Notes under the pieces: generated by a model
Seen by the model: the letters and a program-made list of their open reading frames with translations, nothing else
What the model was told of the DNA's origin: nothing
The model's database searches: none
DNA from: an uncultured Bacteroidota bacterium
GTDB taxonomy: Bacteria; Bacteroidota; Bacteroidia; Bacteroidales; P3
NCBI GenBank assembly: GCA_902766265.1
Contig: CACXCY010000246.1
Span: 1-5,775, forward strand
DNA length: 5,775 nt
Direction of reading: 5' to 3'
Position numbers and translations under genes: made by a program
In this document: in pieces, positions 5,007-5,775 of the stretch
Layout: the number at the start of each line of letters is the position of its first letter
Numbering within the stretch: position 1 is the stretch's first letter

Positions 5007-5417
5007 ATGACAAAATTAAAAGATATTAAATACAAATTGGGTCGTGGCTTGGCTATTGCTGGTTTGATTGCTTTACCATTTGCAGCTTGTGAAAAAGACG
5101 ATGATATTATTGACCAAAAACCAAACACACCTGCGACACCACGTGCAAAAACATATACATTTGTCTACGACAGAGATGGTATTCCAATGGATACAGTTTT
5201 GGCACACATGGATGTCGATACATTTTATGTTATTCCAACAGAATATAATTTGTTTGAAACAAGCTCAGAAGCTAACATTCATAATGTAAGAAACCACCTG
5301 GAAGAACGCAAAAATGTAAATCAAAAAATGCACGGCAAAGGCAGATTTTGTGCATCTTTTGCCAGCGTTGCTGATTCAACATGGTTGGCACAATTTGGAT
5401 ACCAAATGGAAAGATAA
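5007..5417 (+). CDS. Small lipoprotein, probably surface-exposed, unknown function
   Basis: A 136-residue precursor: basic N-terminus (MTKLKDIKYKLGRG), hydrophobic core (AIAGLIALPFAA) and a lipobox ending in Cys28, so the mature protein has 109 residues anchored by lipid. The Cys is followed by EKDDD, which fits the acidic export signal (K followed by two acidic residues) described for surface lipoproteins of Bacteroidetes. A short linker rich in Pro/Thr (38-46) leads into a domain with a YTFVYDRDGIPMDTVL segment, an Asp-rich HMDVDTF, a charged helix (NVRNHLEERKNVNQK) and a Phe/Ala/Ser-rich end with one further Cys115. I do not recognise the family. It is much richer in A and T than nfeD, GNAT or mltG, hinting at separate ancestry. 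It follows the HTH gene by 80 bases and has its own promoter and Shine-Dalgarno. Confidence 0.88.
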   Translation: MTKLKDIKYKLGRGLAIAGLIALPFAACEKDDDIIDQKPNTPATPRAKTYTFVYDRDGIPMDTVLAHMDVDTFYVIPTEYNLFETSSEANIHNVRNHLEERKNVNQKMHGKGRFCASFASVADSTWLAQFGYQMER

Positions 5418-5422
5418 AAAAT

Positions 5423-5446
5423 ACAGACGGTTGCAAAACCGTCTGT
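5423..5446. terminator. Hairpin after the lipoprotein gene (possible bidirectional terminator)
   Basis: ACAGACGGTT (5423-5432) and AACCGTCTGT (5437-5446) form a perfect 10-bp stem with a GCAA (GNRA-type) tetraloop six bases after the TAA. On the + side only TTATAT follows; on the minus side a run of T (complement of AAAAAA at 5416-5421) follows, so it looks stronger for leftward transcripts. Seven T occur later on the + strand (5470-5476). Confidence 0.6.
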
Positions 5447-5507
5447 TATATGTCGGCAATGTGACGGAGTTTTTTTAACTTCTTACTAATAGAATATACC
5501 TATCAAT

Positions 5508-5542
5508 AAAGAGAGGGGCACTGGTGTCTCTCTCTTTGTTTC
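5508..5542 (+). terminator. Long hairpin, probable rho-independent terminator
   Basis: AAAGAGAGGGGCAC (5508-5521) pairs with GTGTCTCTCTCTTT (5524-5537) throughout, with two G-U pairs, and TTTGTTTC follows or overlaps the end. The innermost pairs must open for a loop, leaving 12-13 bp. It is likely to end transcription of the lipoprotein unit. Confidence 0.65.
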
Positions 5543-5559
5543 ATTAGATATTATCACCG

Positions 5560-5614
5560 GCATACCGTCGACTCATCGTCGAGGGACCGTATAGGGTTCG
5601 AAGAACCCATATGT
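5560..5614. other. GC-richer structured stretch, unknown
   Basis: Two small perfect hairpins lie in a GC-richer island within AT-rich sequence: TCGAC/GTCGA (5568-5572/5578-5582) and GGGTTC/GAACCC (5594-5599/5603-5608). ATAC (5562-5565) and GTAT (5589-5592) can close the first. No promoter or terminator is assigned to it; it may be the remnant of a lost gene or a regulatory region for the next promoter. Confidence 0.35.
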
Positions 5615-5644
5615 AAGGACGAAGAGGAGCCCTTGCAAAATAAA

Positions 5645-5676
5645 TTTTGCCATATCGGCTATATTTTGTATTTTTG
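5645..5676 (+). promoter_or_regulatory. Consensus Bacteroidetes promoter for the gene at 5741
   Basis: TTTTG (5645-5649) and TATTTTTG (5669-5676) are 19 bases apart, a full match to TTTG-N19-21-TAnnTTTG. Transcription should start near 5683, giving an extremely A/T-rich leader of about 58 bases, typical of well-expressed genes in this phylum. The -33 element lies in a dyad GCAAAAT/ATTTTGC (5635-5641/5644-5650). Confidence 0.8.
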
Positions 5677-5740
5677 TATTTCTTTATAAAATGCAATTTT
5701 TAATATAATATATTAATAATAAAAAAAAATAAAAAGTATC

Positions 5741-5775
5741 ATGCAGAAAAAAGGCAACAAGTACGGTACCCACCG
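5741..5775 (+). CDS. Start of an unidentified gene, cut by the window edge
   Basis: ATG at 5741 opens a frame reading MQKKGNKYGTH to the edge. It follows a consensus promoter and an A-rich leader, which is good support for a real start, but eleven residues are too few to name the product. Confidence 0.6.
   Translation, partial: MQKKGNKYGTH

Noticed and set aside
5590..5612. GGGTTCGAAGAACCC resembling a tRNA T-arm
   Set aside because: Stem and loop sizes do not match a T-arm (6-bp stem, 3-base loop), and no acceptor, D or anticodon arms are found around it.

Overview
The window looks like a chromosomal segment from a member of the order Bacteroidales. Several intergenic regions carry the Bacteroidetes-type promoter (a -33 TTTG and a -7 TAnnTTTG). 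Most starts lack a Shine-Dalgarno sequence. The proteins (DUF262-type HNH nuclease, long-form NfeD, a GNAT next to MltG, a lipoprotein with an acidic surface-export signal) also fit that order. The species cannot be named from sequence alone.

Left part (1-3965, GC-rich): the C-terminal end of a DUF262/HNH endonuclease-type protein runs off the left edge (+). A roughly 410-base gap follows. It holds an inverted repeat that may be an operator, a doubtful 47-codon minus-strand ORF and a clear rho-independent terminator on the + strand. Next come a minus-strand nfeD-like membrane serine protease and, divergent from it, a two-gene + unit of a GNAT acetyltransferase and the peptidoglycan transglycosylase MltG, overlapping by ATGA. 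The two divergent transcripts start from -7 boxes only about 31 bases apart.

Right part (3966-5775, clearly AT-richer): 733 bases without a convincing protein gene hold two abutting arrays of 11-base tandem repeats, a strong promoter, and a long folded element (about 120 nt of nested stem) followed by a terminator-like hairpin with a T tract. I read this as an undescribed small RNA or structured leader of about 220 nt. Directly downstream are a 75-residue XRE-type helix-turn-helix protein, then a 136-residue AT-rich lipoprotein with its own promoter, an unusually good Shine-Dalgarno and a surface-export signature. Two terminator-type hairpins, another structured stretch and a consensus promoter lead into a gene starting at 5741 that is cut by the window edge.

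The GNAT-mltG pair and nfeD are ordinary envelope or housekeeping genes. The most interesting unit is the repeat array, structured RNA, small HTH regulator and surface lipoprotein at about 4270-5450; a functional link between these parts is inference from their order only.
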